From an uncultured Dehalococcoidia bacterium (GTDB lineage Bacteria > Chloroflexota > Dehalococcoidia > Dehalococcoidales > UBA1222), in NCBI GenBank assembly GCA_903844845.1, contig CAIMVG010000020.1:1-64000 (forward strand): 64,000 nucleotides of DNA. The letters are read 5' to 3'. This document shows positions 50,978 to 60,293 of the stretch, piece after piece. The translations under genes and the position numbers were made by a program. Under the pieces are notes generated by a model, which was not told the origin of the DNA, made no database searches, and saw only the letters and a list, made by a program, of their open reading frames with translations. Each line of letters opens with the position of its first letter. The first letter of the stretch is position 1.

Positions 50978-51820
50978 ATGACCGTTAAAATCGTCACTGA
51001 CAGCACATCCGACATCACCTCCAGACTCGCCCAGGAACTGGGGGTCACGGTCGTCCCCCTTACCGTGTTTTTCGGGCATGAATCCTTCCAGGACCGCGTG
51101 AACATCAGTACCGATGAATTTTACCGCAGGCTGAGCCAGGAAAGTATCTACCCGACCACCACCCAGCCGGCCCCGGGCCTTTTCGCGGAAGCCTATCAAA
51201 ACCTGCTCAAAGGCAATAATGAGATCCTCGTCCTCTCCCTTTCCGGCCGACTCAGCGGCACTTTCAGGTCGGCAGTCAACGCGGTCGGGATGGTTGAAGG
51301 CAAAGGACGCATAGAAGTCATCGATACTTCCCTGACGGCCATGAGCCTCGGCCTGACCGTGATATCAGCCGCTAAAATGGCTGCACAGCCGGGGATGACG
51401 CTCCGCCAGCTCACCGAAAACGTGAAGGCGAAGCTGCCGCACACCAGTACGCTGGTGGCGTTCGATACCCTGAAATACCTTGCCAAAGGCGGCCGCATCG
51501 GCAAGGCCCAGGGCCTGCTCGGTTCACTGCTCGCGGTGAAGCCTGTCCTTACCCTGAAAGATGGGGAAGTGGCGCCTATGACGCGCCTGCGCTCGATGTC
51601 AGCCGCCTCCGATTACCTTTATAACCATATCGCCAATATGCCCAAAGTCGAGGCGCTGGCAGTAGAACATGCCACAACACCGCATGAAGCGGACATACTC
51701 GTCGCCCGCCTGGGCAAGATCTTCCCGAAAGAGAACATCTACCGATCGGTGCTCAGCCCGGTCCTCGGCACTTACATGGGCCCGAACATCCTGGCGGTTT
51801 CGTTCATCGAAAGTAAATAG
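50978..51820 (+). CDS. degV: DegV family fatty acid-binding protein (second of three, FakB)
   Basis: The 280-residue protein starts VKIVTDSTSDITSRLAQELGVTVVPLTVFF and has the pocket motif PTTTQPAPG, LSLSGRLSGTFRSAVNA and VLSPVLGTYMGPNILAVSF. The place next to fakA makes it a likely FakB, supplying the kinase with acyl chains. ATG 50978 follows AGGGAGG. It and the following paralogue differ in sequence throughout and could select different chain lengths or saturation states, as FakB1/FakB2 do in Staphylococcus. The intergenic gap to the next degV is 13 bases. Confidence 0.94.
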   Translation: MTVKIVTDSTSDITSRLAQELGVTVVPLTVFFGHESFQDRVNISTDEFYRRLSQESIYPTTTQPAPGLFAEAYQNLLKGNNEILVLSLSGRLSGTFRSAVNAVGMVEGKGRIEVIDTSLTAMSLGLTVISAAKMAAQPGMTLRQLTENVKAKLPHTSTLVAFDTLKYLAKGGRIGKAQGLLGSLLAVKPVLTLKDGEVAPMTRLRSMSAASDYLYNHIANMPKVEALAVEHATTPHEADILVARLGKIFPKENIYRSVLSPVLGTYMGPNILAVSFIESK

Positions 51821-51833
51821 CGGTAAAACCTGT

Positions 51834-52772
51834 ATGACAGTCAGAGTGGTTACCGACAGCACCGCCGATCTGCCCGCGGAACTGGTGAGGGAGCTCAACA
51901 TCACCGTGGTCCCTGCCTATATAAGCATCAAAGGGCGCAGCTATCGGGACGGCGTCGACATCTCCCAGGACGAGGTATATAAAAAACTGGTGGAAAGCGA
52001 CTCACCCATCACGACCTCCCAGCCGACCCCGAACGATTTCGCCACGGCTTACAAGCATGTATTGAAAGAAGCCGACGAAATAGTCTCCATCCAGGCGACT
52101 TCGAGGCTCAGCGGGATCTACCAATCCGCGGTCCAGGCACGGGAAATGGTGAACGCCAGGGGGCGCATCGAAGTGGTGGACTCCGCCTCGGTATCGATGG
52201 GCCTGGGTCTGGTGACCATCGCTGCCGCCAGGCTGGCAAAGGCAGGAGTGAGCCTGTCCGGGGTCCTCGAAGAAAGCCACCAGGCCATCAAACAGGTGCA
52301 TATCTGGGCCTTTTTCGACACCCTGAAATACGTTTTCCGCGGCGGCAGGCTCGGTAAAGCATCGGCCCTGCTGGGCACGATGCTCACCGTCAGGCCGATG
52401 CTGACCATGAAAGACGGCATACTGCACCCCGCAGGGTTGGTCCGTACCAGGGCGCGCGGCATGGAAAAACTCCTGGACTACGTCAGAAAATTCCAGAATG
52501 TGCAGGACATCGGCATCGTGCACAGCACGACGCCCGAAGAAGCGCAAACGCTGCGGTGCCGCTTGAGCGCACTTCTTGACAAAAACAGGATATACGTGTC
52601 CAAGCTGGGCCCGGCGCTTGGCGTGCACGGGGGCCCGGGGACACTGATACTGGCCCTCCGCGCCAGCGATACCCCCAGAACCAGCATGGAAGACGCCATA
52701 GAAAAAGCCCGGAAACGCATCCAGTTGCCTTCTTTCCGCTCTCCCAAATTAAATTGCCTGCCCCTTTCTTAA
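51834..52772 (+). CDS. degV: DegV family fatty acid-binding protein (third of three, FakB)
   Basis: The 312-residue protein begins VRVVTDSTADLPAELVRELNITVVPAYI and contains ITTSQPTPND, SIQATSRLSGIYQSAVQA and LGPALGVHGGPGTLILAL. It extends about 30 residues beyond the other two, with a basic tail (KARKRIQLPSFRSPKL). ATG 51834 lies 13 bases after the previous stop; the ribosome site is weak, so it may depend on coupling. The closing GVHGGPG is closer to the first paralogue (GAHGGPG) than to the immediate neighbour, suggesting these two are sister copies. Confidence 0.93.
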   Translation: MTVRVVTDSTADLPAELVRELNITVVPAYISIKGRSYRDGVDISQDEVYKKLVESDSPITTSQPTPNDFATAYKHVLKEADEIVSIQATSRLSGIYQSAVQAREMVNARGRIEVVDSASVSMGLGLVTIAAARLAKAGVSLSGVLEESHQAIKQVHIWAFFDTLKYVFRGGRLGKASALLGTMLTVRPMLTMKDGILHPAGLVRTRARGMEKLLDYVRKFQNVQDIGIVHSTTPEEAQTLRCRLSALLDKNRIYVSKLGPALGVHGGPGTLILALRASDTPRTSMEDAIEKARKRIQLPSFRSPKLNCLPLS

Positions 52773-52790
52773 CCGCCCGGGAGGACTGCC

Positions 52791-55250
52791 TTGACGCTGG
52801 ATAACACCCGCCTGCGCCAGATCTTCCAGCAGGAAAAAAAATGCGGCTACACCGATAAATCCGTTTTTGGAGGGCTCGACCTGTTCCTGGCCAACTGGCT
52901 CGGGCAGGCAACAGCCCAGATAACACAGCCCGCAAGGCTCAAAGCCCTCAGGAAGATATGCCCCGTCACTTTCCGTTACGCCGCACTGTCTCCTGTTGAA
53001 CGTGAAAAATGGACCGAGGCGCTGTTGAGCTTCGTCCTTCTTCCTGAAGCGCCTCCGGCTACCCCTGACAAACCGGCACTGCCTCCCAAAAAACCCAGGA
53101 AAACCGCCGGCACCGCGGCCAGGGCAACGCCGCCCGCGCCCGCGGCCGTAGATTCCCCGATAACCACGATTAAAGGGATCGCCGGCGCCCTGGCTGAACG
53201 CTTTGCCAGGCTCGGTGTACGCACGGTGCGTGACCTGCTTTACTATTTCCCCTCCAGACACCTTGATTACAGCAAACTGCTGAGGGTTTCAGAGCTGACC
53301 GAAGGCAAAGACCAGACCATCATGGCCAATGTCTGGGAGGTGCGTCCCACCATGCCCGGCGGAAGGCGCAGCACCGAGGCAACCCTGGGGGACGAGAGCG
53401 GCAACATCAGGGCGGTTTGGTTCAACAATCCCTACGTCGCCCGCCAGATGAAAGCTGGCGACCGGATAGTCGTGAGCGGGCGGGTGAAAGTGTTCGCCGG
53501 AAGGCTGGTCTACGAATCACCCGAATGGGAAATCGCGGACGAGCGGGAACTGATCCACACGGGCAGGCTGGTGCCGCTTTATCCGCTGACTTCCGGGCTG
53601 CACCAGCGCAGCGTCCGCAAACTCATCAAAAACGTTGTTGAGGAATGGGCGGGGCGCCTTCCTGAATTCATGCCGGCCGCTATGTTGGAGCGCCTCCGCC
53701 TGCTGCCGCTGCCGGAAGCCATCTCCCAGGCGCATTTCCCTGTTGACTACCCGCTCAAAGAACGGGCAAGGGTCCGCCTGGCTTTCGATGAACTGATGCT
53801 TCTTCAACTTGGGGTCATGGCCAAAAAGCGCAAGTGGCAGACCGAGCAGCCAGGCGTTCCCCTGCGCATAGACGACAAGCTGCTGAACAGGTTCACGGGC
53901 TCGCTCCCCTTTACCCTCACGCCGGCCCAGAAACGGGTTTCAGGCGAGATAATGGCAGACCTGCAGAAACCCGTCGCCATGTCCAGGCTGCTCCAGGGAG
54001 AGGTCGGCAGCGGTAAAACCGTAGTTGCGCTGGAAGCCCTGCTCATGGCGGCGACCAATGGTTTCCAGGGGGCGCTCATGGCCCCCACGGAAATCCTGGC
54101 CGGGCAGCATTTCAAAAGCATCAGCCGCATGCTGGCAGTATTCGGAACGGCGGAACGGCAGGAAGACCCGACGGTCACTTTCACGGGGATAACCGCTAAA
54201 CCCCTTACCGTGGCTTTATTGATATCGGACGTAAAAGGCGCGGCCAAAAAAGTACTGAAGGAAAAACTGTCCGCGGGCGAGATCGACATCATAATCGGAA
54301 CACACGCCCTGATAGAAAAGGAAGTCCGGTTTGCCAGGCTGGGCCTTGCGGTCATAGATGAGCAGCACCGTTTCGGCGTGGAACAGCGGTCGGCCCTGCG
54401 GCAGAAGGGCTTCAACCCGCACATGCTGGTGATGACCGCAACCCCGATCCCCCGCACCCTGGCGCTGACCCTGTACGGAGACCTCGACCTCTCCGTCATA
54501 AACGAGCTTCCGCCGGGGAGGCAGGTTATAAAAACCAAATGGTTTTCGCCGGCCCAGCGCGAATCCGCGTACAGGTTCCTCCGCAAGCAGGTTTCCGAAG
54601 GGCACCAGGGGTTCATCATCTGCCCCCTGGTTGAAGAATCGGACTCTGTCCAGGCAAGAGCGGCAGTAGAGGAGTTTGCCAGGCTTTCCAGCCAGGTCTA
54701 TCCCGACCTGCGGCTTGCGCTCCTGCACGGGCGCATGCCGGCCGCCGAGAAAGAATCCGTTATGAAGGCATTCAACCTGCACGAGACCGACATACTCGTT
54801 TCTACCGCGGTGGTGGAGGTCGGCATAGATGTCCCGAACGCCACTGTTATGATGATCGAAAGCGCCGACCGGTTCGGGCTTTCACAGCTGCACCAGTTCC
54901 GGGGAAGGGTGGGACGCGGGGCTGCCCAGAGCTACTGCATGCTCATGACGGAAAACCCTTCGGACATCGCAAAATTAAGGCTCGATATCATAGAGACCAC
55001 CCAGGACGGGTTCAAACTGGCGGACGAAGACCTGAAGCTGCGCGGGCCGGGCGAGTTTTTCGGCACGCGGCAGTCGGGGTTGCCGGACCTGCGCATGGCT
55101 AAACTGTCCGACACCGCGCTCCTCGAGCTTGCGCGCAGCGAATCCATCAAACTCATAGAAACGGACCCCGGCCTCAAACAACCGCAGAACGCCGCCCTGG
55201 CAAAAGAGCTGGTCAGGGTGTGGGGACTGAAAACCGGGGAGTGGAGTTAG
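52791..55250 (+). CDS. recG: ATP-dependent DNA helicase RecG, with N-terminal extension
   Basis: RecG remodels stalled forks and branched DNA. From about residue 125 the usual protein is seen: a wedge domain (TTIKGIAGALAERFARLGVRTVRDLLYYFP), Walker A QGEVGSGKTVVALEAL, the DEQHRFGV box and the helicase motif VGRAAQSYC-like QFRGRVGRG. The first ~120 residues are extra: a helical part (QIFQQEKKCGYTDKSVFGG) and a Pro/Ala linker (PALPPKKPRKTAGTAARAT). Total 819 residues against about 690 for most RecG. TTG 52791 follows GGGAGG. The extension is of unknown role; similar ones exist in Chloroflexota, to my knowledge. Confidence 0.95.
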   Translation: MTLDNTRLRQIFQQEKKCGYTDKSVFGGLDLFLANWLGQATAQITQPARLKALRKICPVTFRYAALSPVEREKWTEALLSFVLLPEAPPATPDKPALPPKKPRKTAGTAARATPPAPAAVDSPITTIKGIAGALAERFARLGVRTVRDLLYYFPSRHLDYSKLLRVSELTEGKDQTIMANVWEVRPTMPGGRRSTEATLGDESGNIRAVWFNNPYVARQMKAGDRIVVSGRVKVFAGRLVYESPEWEIADERELIHTGRLVPLYPLTSGLHQRSVRKLIKNVVEEWAGRLPEFMPAAMLERLRLLPLPEAISQAHFPVDYPLKERARVRLAFDELMLLQLGVMAKKRKWQTEQPGVPLRIDDKLLNRFTGSLPFTLTPAQKRVSGEIMADLQKPVAMSRLLQGEVGSGKTVVALEALLMAATNGFQGALMAPTEILAGQHFKSISRMLAVFGTAERQEDPTVTFTGITAKPLTVALLISDVKGAAKKVLKEKLSAGEIDIIIGTHALIEKEVRFARLGLAVIDEQHRFGVEQRSALRQKGFNPHMLVMTATPIPRTLALTLYGDLDLSVINELPPGRQVIKTKWFSPAQRESAYRFLRKQVSEGHQGFIICPLVEESDSVQARAAVEEFARLSSQVYPDLRLALLHGRMPAAEKESVMKAFNLHETDILVSTAVVEVGIDVPNATVMMIESADRFGLSQLHQFRGRVGRGAAQSYCMLMTENPSDIAKLRLDIIETTQDGFKLADEDLKLRGPGEFFGTRQSGLPDLRMAKLSDTALLELARSESIKLIETDPGLKQPQNAALAKELVRVWGLKTGEWS

Positions 55251-55321
55251 CCGGACCGCTTGCCCGGCACCGCCCCCGAACCGTCAATCCCCCTTCGTTT
55301 CAGGCACGGTGAACGGCTTCA

Positions 55322-55330
55322 TGGTATAAT
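55322..55330 (+). promoter_or_regulatory. Extended -10 promoter for argS
   Basis: TGGTATAAT matches the extended -10 consensus TGnTATAAT, 34 bases before the TTG start of argS. No -35 is needed for this class. Confidence 0.6.
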
Positions 55331-55364
55331 CGTAAATCTGAATTAAAAGCTGCGGAGTACCTAT

Positions 55365-57041
55365 TTGAACAATCTGCTTGAGATCAAAACACGTATCGCC
55401 GAACTGCTTAAACAGGCGGCTGAACAGGCCCAGCGGGAAGGCAAGCTTCCCGAGGTTGCCCTGCCCGAAATATCCGTCGAAAGGCCCCAGAAGGCAGAAA
55501 ACGGGGACTACGCTTCCAACCTGCCTTTGAAGCTGGCGCGTTCTATCGGAAAAAATCCGATGGAGATCGCAGCGGCCATCGCAGGACTGATACCCGCGAC
55601 CCCCGAGATGTTGTCGGTAGAAGCCGCGGCGCCCGGGTTCATCAATTTCTCGCTGCGGCCCGAGTGGCTGAACCGGCAGGTGGACTCGATCCTGGAAGCA
55701 GGCGACAATTACGGGGACATCGACATCGGCAAGGGCCAATCCGTGCAGGTGGAATTCGTGAGCGCCAACCCGACCGGGCCGCTCCATATCGGACACGGGC
55801 GAGGGGCCGTCCTCGGCAGTACCATCGCCAATGTCCTGGAAGCCAGCGGTTATAACGTCGAAAAAGAATACTACATCAATGACGCGGGCAGCCAGATGAC
55901 CGCGTTCTACCGGTCCCTGCTGGCGCGCTACAGGCAGGCCAACGGGATCGACGTCGAGATGCCGCAGGAAGGATATTTCGGCCAGTACATGATCGACCTC
56001 GGACGGGAGATGAAGGCGGAATACGGGGACAGGTTCATACATCTCCCCGCCGAAGAAGCAGAGTCTGAACTTGGTAAAATCGGGGTCACCAAGATGCTGG
56101 CGCTGATACGTTCGGACCTGGGAAAGCTGGGGGTTGAATTTGACTGCTGGTTTTCCGAACAGAGCCTTTATGACAACGGGCAGTTCGCTAAAGTGACGGC
56201 GCTGCTGCGCGCGGCCGGGCACCTGAATGAAAAAGAAGGAGCGACTTGGTTCGTCTCTTCGGCATTGGGCGAAGACAAGGACAATGTCGTTATACGCTCA
56301 ACGGGCACCTCGACATATTTCGGCACGGATATAGCCTATCATTACAACAAGTTTATCGAGCGCGGCTTCAACCGCGTCATAGATATCTGGGGCGCCGACC
56401 ACCAGGGCCACGTCTCCCGCATGGGAGCGGTCATGGGCGCCCTGGGGGTCGACCCTAAACGCCTGCGGGTCATCATCTCCCAACTGGTTACGCTGAAGCG
56501 CGGAGGGGAATGCGTGCGCGTTTCAAAACGCAGCGGTGATATGATCACCCTGCGTGACGTGATAGACGAGGTGGGTGTCGACGCCTGCCGTTTCTTCTTC
56601 CTGGCTCGTTCCGCAGACAGCCAGATGGACTTCGACCTGGAGTTGGCCAAGAAGGAATCTTCCGAAAACCCTGTTTATTATGTCCAGTACGCCCATGCAC
56701 GCATCGCAAGCATCCTGAAGCTGGCCGGTGAAGAGGGGTTAGATTTCTCGGACGGGGACGTGTCCCTGTTGACAGGAGAACCTGAACTGGCGCTGGTGCG
56801 CCTGATGCTGCAGCTGCCTGAAATCGTTGAATTCGCAGCCCGGACGCTTGAACCGCAGGGGCTGCCGCACTACGCTCAGGACCTAGCGACGAGTTTCCAT
56901 AGTTTTTATAAACTATGCAGGGTGATTTCCCACGAGAACTCCGCACAGACCAAGGCACGCCTGAAACTCGTGGCCGCGGCCAAGGTCATACTGGCCAGGA
57001 CCCTCGGCCTGATGGGGATGACTTCGCCGGAAACTATGTAG
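55365..57041 (+). CDS. argS: Arginyl-tRNA synthetase
   Basis: ArgS charges tRNA-Arg. The class I signature is [13 protein letters not shown] (HIGH variant), and the Lys of [14 protein letters not shown] stands for KMSKS, as often in ArgS. The N-terminal tRNA-binding Add1 domain ([24 protein letters not shown]) and the C-terminal helical anticodon domain ([23 protein letters not shown]) are complete. The length of 558 residues is normal. TTG 55365 has GGAG eight bases upstream and lies after an extended -10 promoter. The gene runs directly into the convergent 57043 gene, ending one base before its stop. Confidence 0.97.
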   Translation: MNNLLEIKTRIAELLKQAAEQAQREGKLPEVALPEISVERPQKAENGDYASNLPLKLARSIGKNPMEIAAAIAGLIPATPEMLSVEAAAPGFINFSLRPEWLNRQVDSILEAGDNYGDIDIGKGQSVQVEFVSANPTGPLHIGHGRGAVLGSTIANVLEASGYNVEKEYYINDAGSQMTAFYRSLLARYRQANGIDVEMPQEGYFGQYMIDLGREMKAEYGDRFIHLPAEEAESELGKIGVTKMLALIRSDLGKLGVEFDCWFSEQSLYDNGQFAKVTALLRAAGHLNEKEGATWFVSSALGEDKDNVVIRSTGTSTYFGTDIAYHYNKFIERGFNRVIDIWGADHQGHVSRMGAVMGALGVDPKRLRVIISQLVTLKRGGECVRVSKRSGDMITLRDVIDEVGVDACRFFFLARSADSQMDFDLELAKKESSENPVYYVQYAHARIASILKLAGEEGLDFSDGDVSLLTGEPELALVRLMLQLPEIVEFAARTLEPQGLPHYAQDLATSFHSFYKLCRVISHENSAQTKARLKLVAAAKVILARTLGLMGMTSPETM

Positions 57042-57042
57042 C

Positions 57043-57273
57043 CTAAACAGCGAGGCAGGTCACTGTGCGTGAAATGCCGTCGACTGCGTGTATCTTGCTT
57101 GTGATTATATCGCCGATCTCGTTGAGCGTGTCGGCTTCTACCACCGCGATGATGTCATAAGGCCCCGTAACGGTATCGACTGATTTGACACCCTTCATTT
57201 TATGCAGGGTGGAAACCACCTCTTTATTTTTACCAACGGCGGTTTCAACAAGGACGAACGCTTTTGCGGCCAT
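57043..57273 (-). CDS. Lrp/AsnC-type ligand-binding (RAM) domain protein, stand-alone
   Basis: The 76-residue protein is only the effector-binding domain of Lrp/AsnC regulators: KAFVLVETAVGKNKEVVSTL, GVKSVDTVTGPYDIIAVVEAD and IHAVDGISRTVTCL, without the DNA-binding HTH. Such stand-alone domains bind amino acids and may modulate partner proteins. ATG 57273 follows GGAGGAG. It reads divergently from yceD, with a gap of 205 bases, and convergently with argS. The ligand is unknown. Confidence 0.88.
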   Translation of the reverse strand: MAAKAFVLVETAVGKNKEVVSTLHKMKGVKSVDTVTGPYDIIAVVEADTLNEIGDIITSKIHAVDGISRTVTCLAV

Positions 57274-57447
57274 AGGACTCCTCCTCGTGGTGTTACTGCG
57301 TAAATTTAAGGGTGATAGGATTATAGATGCCCCCCGGGATGCTGTCAAACCGGGCTGAGCGTCCGGTTTTCCGGCCAAGAAACGCCCCCGGAAACAGGGG
57401 ATCGCCTGCCTCGCCCGGCCTTTGTGGCGCGAGTGAGTTTTTACGTG

Positions 57448-57453
57448 TATAAT
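57448..57453 (+). promoter_or_regulatory. Candidate -10 element for the yceD-acpP operon
   Basis: A perfect TATAAT lies 26 bases before the yceD ATG in an AT-rich setting; no good -35 accompanies it at the standard distance. Confidence 0.5.
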
Positions 57454-57478
57454 AGTAAGGTTTCTTTGGAAAATACCG

Positions 57479-57904
57479 ATGCTTGAAATTAACGTATCCC
57501 AGATCCTGAAGGGCACTATCGGGACACAGAAGTCCGTCCAGGTAAGCGGTGAAGTGGAAATTACGGGTTTCGGGGCGGCCCACGCTGAAGGGAGCGTGAA
57601 GTTAACGCGCACGAACCGCAGCATCCTGGTGAAGGGAACGCTGAAAACGAGCGTGAAAGCCGAATGCGCGCGGTGCCTTGAGCCGTACGACTGCCCGCTG
57701 GTCCTTAACATCGAAGAAGAATATTTCCCGGTAGCGGACGTCAATACGGGCGCTCCCCTTCCCGAACCCGATGAGGAACCCGGGGCTTTCGTGATAGACG
57801 AACACCTGATTCTCGACCTGTCCGAAGCAGTTCGCCAGTACACTTTGATGGCGGTTCCGATGAAGCCGCTTTGCCGGACCGAATGTCCGGGCATTATCAT
57901 ATAA
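57479..57904 (+). CDS. yceD: YceD/DUF177 family protein
   Basis: The 141-residue protein shows the DUF177 pattern: an N-terminal beta sheet, then KAECARCLEPYDCPLVLNIEEEYFP with a paired CxxC, and a late CRTECPGI that completes a zinc-like site. In bacteria this gene almost always precedes rpmF, as here (29 bases), and it has been linked to ribosomal RNA accumulation. ATG 57479 is chosen because it starts the conserved MLEINVSQILKG. No ribosome site is strong. Confidence 0.9.
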   Translation: MLEINVSQILKGTIGTQKSVQVSGEVEITGFGAAHAEGSVKLTRTNRSILVKGTLKTSVKAECARCLEPYDCPLVLNIEEEYFPVADVNTGAPLPEPDEEPGAFVIDEHLILDLSEAVRQYTLMAVPMKPLCRTECPGIII

Positions 57905-57933
57905 GCAAAATTTTTAAGGAGAAAGAACGAGTT

Positions 57934-58134
57934 ATGGCACCTCTACCTAAGAGAAAAATCGCACATGCAAGACAGGGCGAGCGCCGCGCCCACATGAAAA
58001 TTGAAGCCGAAGCCGTAATGAATTGCCCCCAGTGCAATTCCCCCAAGCTTCCTCATCATGCCTGCACCAATTGCGGGACATACAACGGACGCGAAGTGAT
58101 TGAAATAAAGGCCCCCAAGAAAAAGACTTCTTAA
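57934..58134 (+). CDS. rpmF: 50S ribosomal protein L32
   Basis: The 66-residue protein begins MAPLPKRKIAHARQGERRAH and has the zinc ribbon CPQCNSPKLPHHACTNCGTYNG, the C+ form of L32. ATG 57934 has AAGGAGA upstream. It forms the yceD-rpmF pair and is followed by fabD; plsX and fabH, usual between rpmF and fabD, are missing. Confidence 0.96.
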   Translation: MAPLPKRKIAHARQGERRAHMKIEAEAVMNCPQCNSPKLPHHACTNCGTYNGREVIEIKAPKKKTS

Positions 58135-58171
58135 CACCGGTTAAGACGGTGAGCTTCGAGAGAGAAGGATA

Positions 58172-59113
58172 ATGGATCATTCTCCCGGAACGGCCTTTGT
58201 ATTCCCCGGCCAGGGTTCACAATTCGTGGGCATGGGGAAAGAAGTATACGCAAATTTTGAGGCGGCCCGCTCCGTATTCGACGCGAGCGATAAAGCGCTG
58301 GGATTCGAACTTTCGCGCCTCTGTTTCGAAGGCCCCGCCGAGGAACTCCGCCTGACGGTCAACGTTCAGCCGGCCATAGTGACCTTCAGCCTTGCCCTGC
58401 TGGCTGTGATGCGCACTGGCAAAGGCTTCATGCCGCCCGACTTTACAGCGGGACACAGCCTCGGCGAATATTCCGCCATGGCCGCCGCGGGAGCTTTGAG
58501 TTTTCCTGACGCTATCCTGCTGGCCCGCAAACGCGGGCAACTGATGTACCAGGCCGGGATAAACAAGCCGGGAGCCATGGCAGCTATCCTCGGGCTTTCG
58601 GAAGAAGCCGTTGGACAGCTTGCCGGAGAAACAGGCGTCCACATAGCTAATTATAATTGCCCCGGGCAAATCGTGATCAGCGGTGAAGCCAAGCGCATGG
58701 AAAAAGCCATGGGGCTGGCGACATCCCTCGGGGCGCTTAAAGTCGTACCGCTGCAGGTCAGCGGCGCTTTCCACACGAACATGATGCAACCCGCCGCCGA
58801 AGGGTTGAACGAAGCCCTGGCGACAGTCGTTTTCAACGCGCCCGAAGTCCCTGTTATCGGCAACGCAAGCGCAGGCCCGCTGGTATCCATCGGGGAAACC
58901 AAGGATGAACTCCTGCAGCAACTCTGCCATCCCGTCCAGTGGCAAAAATCCGTCGAATACCTCCTGTCGCGCGGTGTCGAAACTTTCGTGGAGGTAGGGC
59001 CGGGCAAAGTACTTTCGGGACTCATCAAAAGAACGAAAAGAGAAGCCAGGACCGTCAATATCGGCGACGCCGCGTCTCTCGACGATTTTCTGGCCAACGG
59101 ATTTACGGCATGA
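58172..59113 (+). CDS. fabD: Malonyl-CoA:ACP transacylase
   Basis: FabD loads malonyl units onto acyl carrier protein. The active Ser lies in TAGHSLGEYSAMAAAGAL, the FPGQGSQFVGMG motif and the catalytic His of VSGAFHTNMM complete the site. The length of 313 residues is normal. ATG 58172 follows GAGAGAAGGA. The stop overlaps fabG in an ATGA junction. The substrate-selecting Arg appears to be the one in LLARKRGQLMYQAG. Confidence 0.95.
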   Translation: MDHSPGTAFVFPGQGSQFVGMGKEVYANFEAARSVFDASDKALGFELSRLCFEGPAEELRLTVNVQPAIVTFSLALLAVMRTGKGFMPPDFTAGHSLGEYSAMAAAGALSFPDAILLARKRGQLMYQAGINKPGAMAAILGLSEEAVGQLAGETGVHIANYNCPGQIVISGEAKRMEKAMGLATSLGALKVVPLQVSGAFHTNMMQPAAEGLNEALATVVFNAPEVPVIGNASAGPLVSIGETKDELLQQLCHPVQWQKSVEYLLSRGVETFVEVGPGKVLSGLIKRTKREARTVNIGDAASLDDFLANGFTA

Positions 59114-59853
59114 GCCCCACCGGAAAAATAGCCCTCGTGACGGGAGCCGGCCGCGGCATCGGCAAAGCCGTCGCCCTTAAACTCGCCGCGGGCGGGGCGA
59201 CTGTGATCGTAAACTCCCTTTCCCGGCCGAATATCGACGCCGCAGTCGCCGAAATAGTCGCCTCAGGCGGCCAGGCTGACGGTATGGCTGCCGATGTGAG
59301 CTCGCCCGCCGATGTCCTCGAAATGTTCGGTAAAATCATCTCCCGATACGGCCGGATAGACATACTCGTCAACAACGCGGGCATCACGAAGGACCAGCTG
59401 CTGCTGAGAATGACCGACGAAGATTGGGACGAAGTCATCGACACCGACCTTAAAAGCGTGTTCCTGTGCACGAGGGAGGCTTTCAAATACATGGTCAAGG
59501 AGCGCAAAGGGCGGGTGATAAATATTTCCAGCGTTGTCGGGCTGATCGGCAATGCCGGCCAGTCCAATTATGCGGCGGCGAAAGCCGGAATTATAGGATT
59601 CACGCGGGCGGCTTCAAGAGAGGTCGCTTCGCGCGGTATCAACGTAAATGCGGTCGCGCCCGGGTTCATCGAAACGGACATGACCTCCAGGCTGACCGAA
59701 AAACAGAAACAGGAACTCCTGTCGCGCATCCCGGCAGGCTGCCTCGGGACACCCGAAGATGTCGCCGAGGTCGTGGCGTTCCTCGCCTCCGATGCTTCAA
59801 GGTATATCACGGGCCAGGTCATCACCGTCGACGGCGGGATGACCGGCGCCTGA
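59110..59853 (+). CDS. fabG: 3-oxoacyl-[ACP] reductase
   Basis: FabG reduces 3-oxoacyl-ACP with NADPH. The 247-residue SDR protein shows TGAGRGIGKAVALKLA (cofactor), VNNAG, NISSVVGLIGNAGQSNYAAAKAG (Ser, Tyr and Lys of the active site) and APGFIETDMT. ATG 59110 overlaps the fabD stop. It is followed 16 bases later by nusB, and then acpP. Confidence 0.95.
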   Translation: MSPTGKIALVTGAGRGIGKAVALKLAAGGATVIVNSLSRPNIDAAVAEIVASGGQADGMAADVSSPADVLEMFGKIISRYGRIDILVNNAGITKDQLLLRMTDEDWDEVIDTDLKSVFLCTREAFKYMVKERKGRVINISSVVGLIGNAGQSNYAAAKAGIIGFTRAASREVASRGINVNAVAPGFIETDMTSRLTEKQKQELLSRIPAGCLGTPEDVAEVVAFLASDASRYITGQVITVDGGMTGA

Positions 59854-59869
59854 ATGCGGTTGAAATTAT

Positions 59870-60280
59870 ATGACAGGTGAAAGACGCAAAGCCCGCGAGT
59901 TAACGCTTCAGGCGCTTTATGAAATCGACCTTACCGCGCATGCCTCCGACAGGGTGATGGCCAGGGCGATCGAAGAAAACGGCCTCACGCCTGAGGGCGC
60001 GGACTTCGCACGCGAACTGCTGGAAGGCGTGATCGGCAACCGGGAAAAAATCGATGAACAGATACGGCATTTCGCCACCGCCTGGCCGCTTGACCAGATG
60101 TCCATCGTCGACAGGAATATCCTGAGACTTGCAATCTATGAATTATTACACAATAATAAAGTGCCTGTGAAAGTGGCCATTAACGAAGCCGTGGAACTTG
60201 CCAAGAGTTTTGGAGCTGACAGTTCACCCAGGTTTATCAACGGAGTTCTGAGTTCAATCAGCAATCTGGCTAGCAGGTAG
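59870..60280 (+). CDS. nusB: Transcription antitermination factor NusB
   Basis: The 136-residue all-helical protein is Nus[22 protein letters not shown] at the N-terminus, then [24 protein letters not shown] and [25 protein letters not shown] at the end. It binds boxA in rRNA transcripts together with NusE. Its place between fabG and acpP is unusual; nusB commonly sits with ribH or accBC. The start ATG lacks a strong ribosome site, so coupling to fabG is likely. Confidence 0.94.
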   Translation: MTGERRKARELTLQALYEIDLTAHASDRVMARAIEENGLTPEGADFARELLEGVIGNREKIDEQIRHFATAWPLDQMSIVDRNILRLAIYELLHNNKVPVKVAINEAVELAKSFGADSSPRFINGVLSSISNLASR

Positions 60281-60293
60281 CTTGGAGGTCCAA

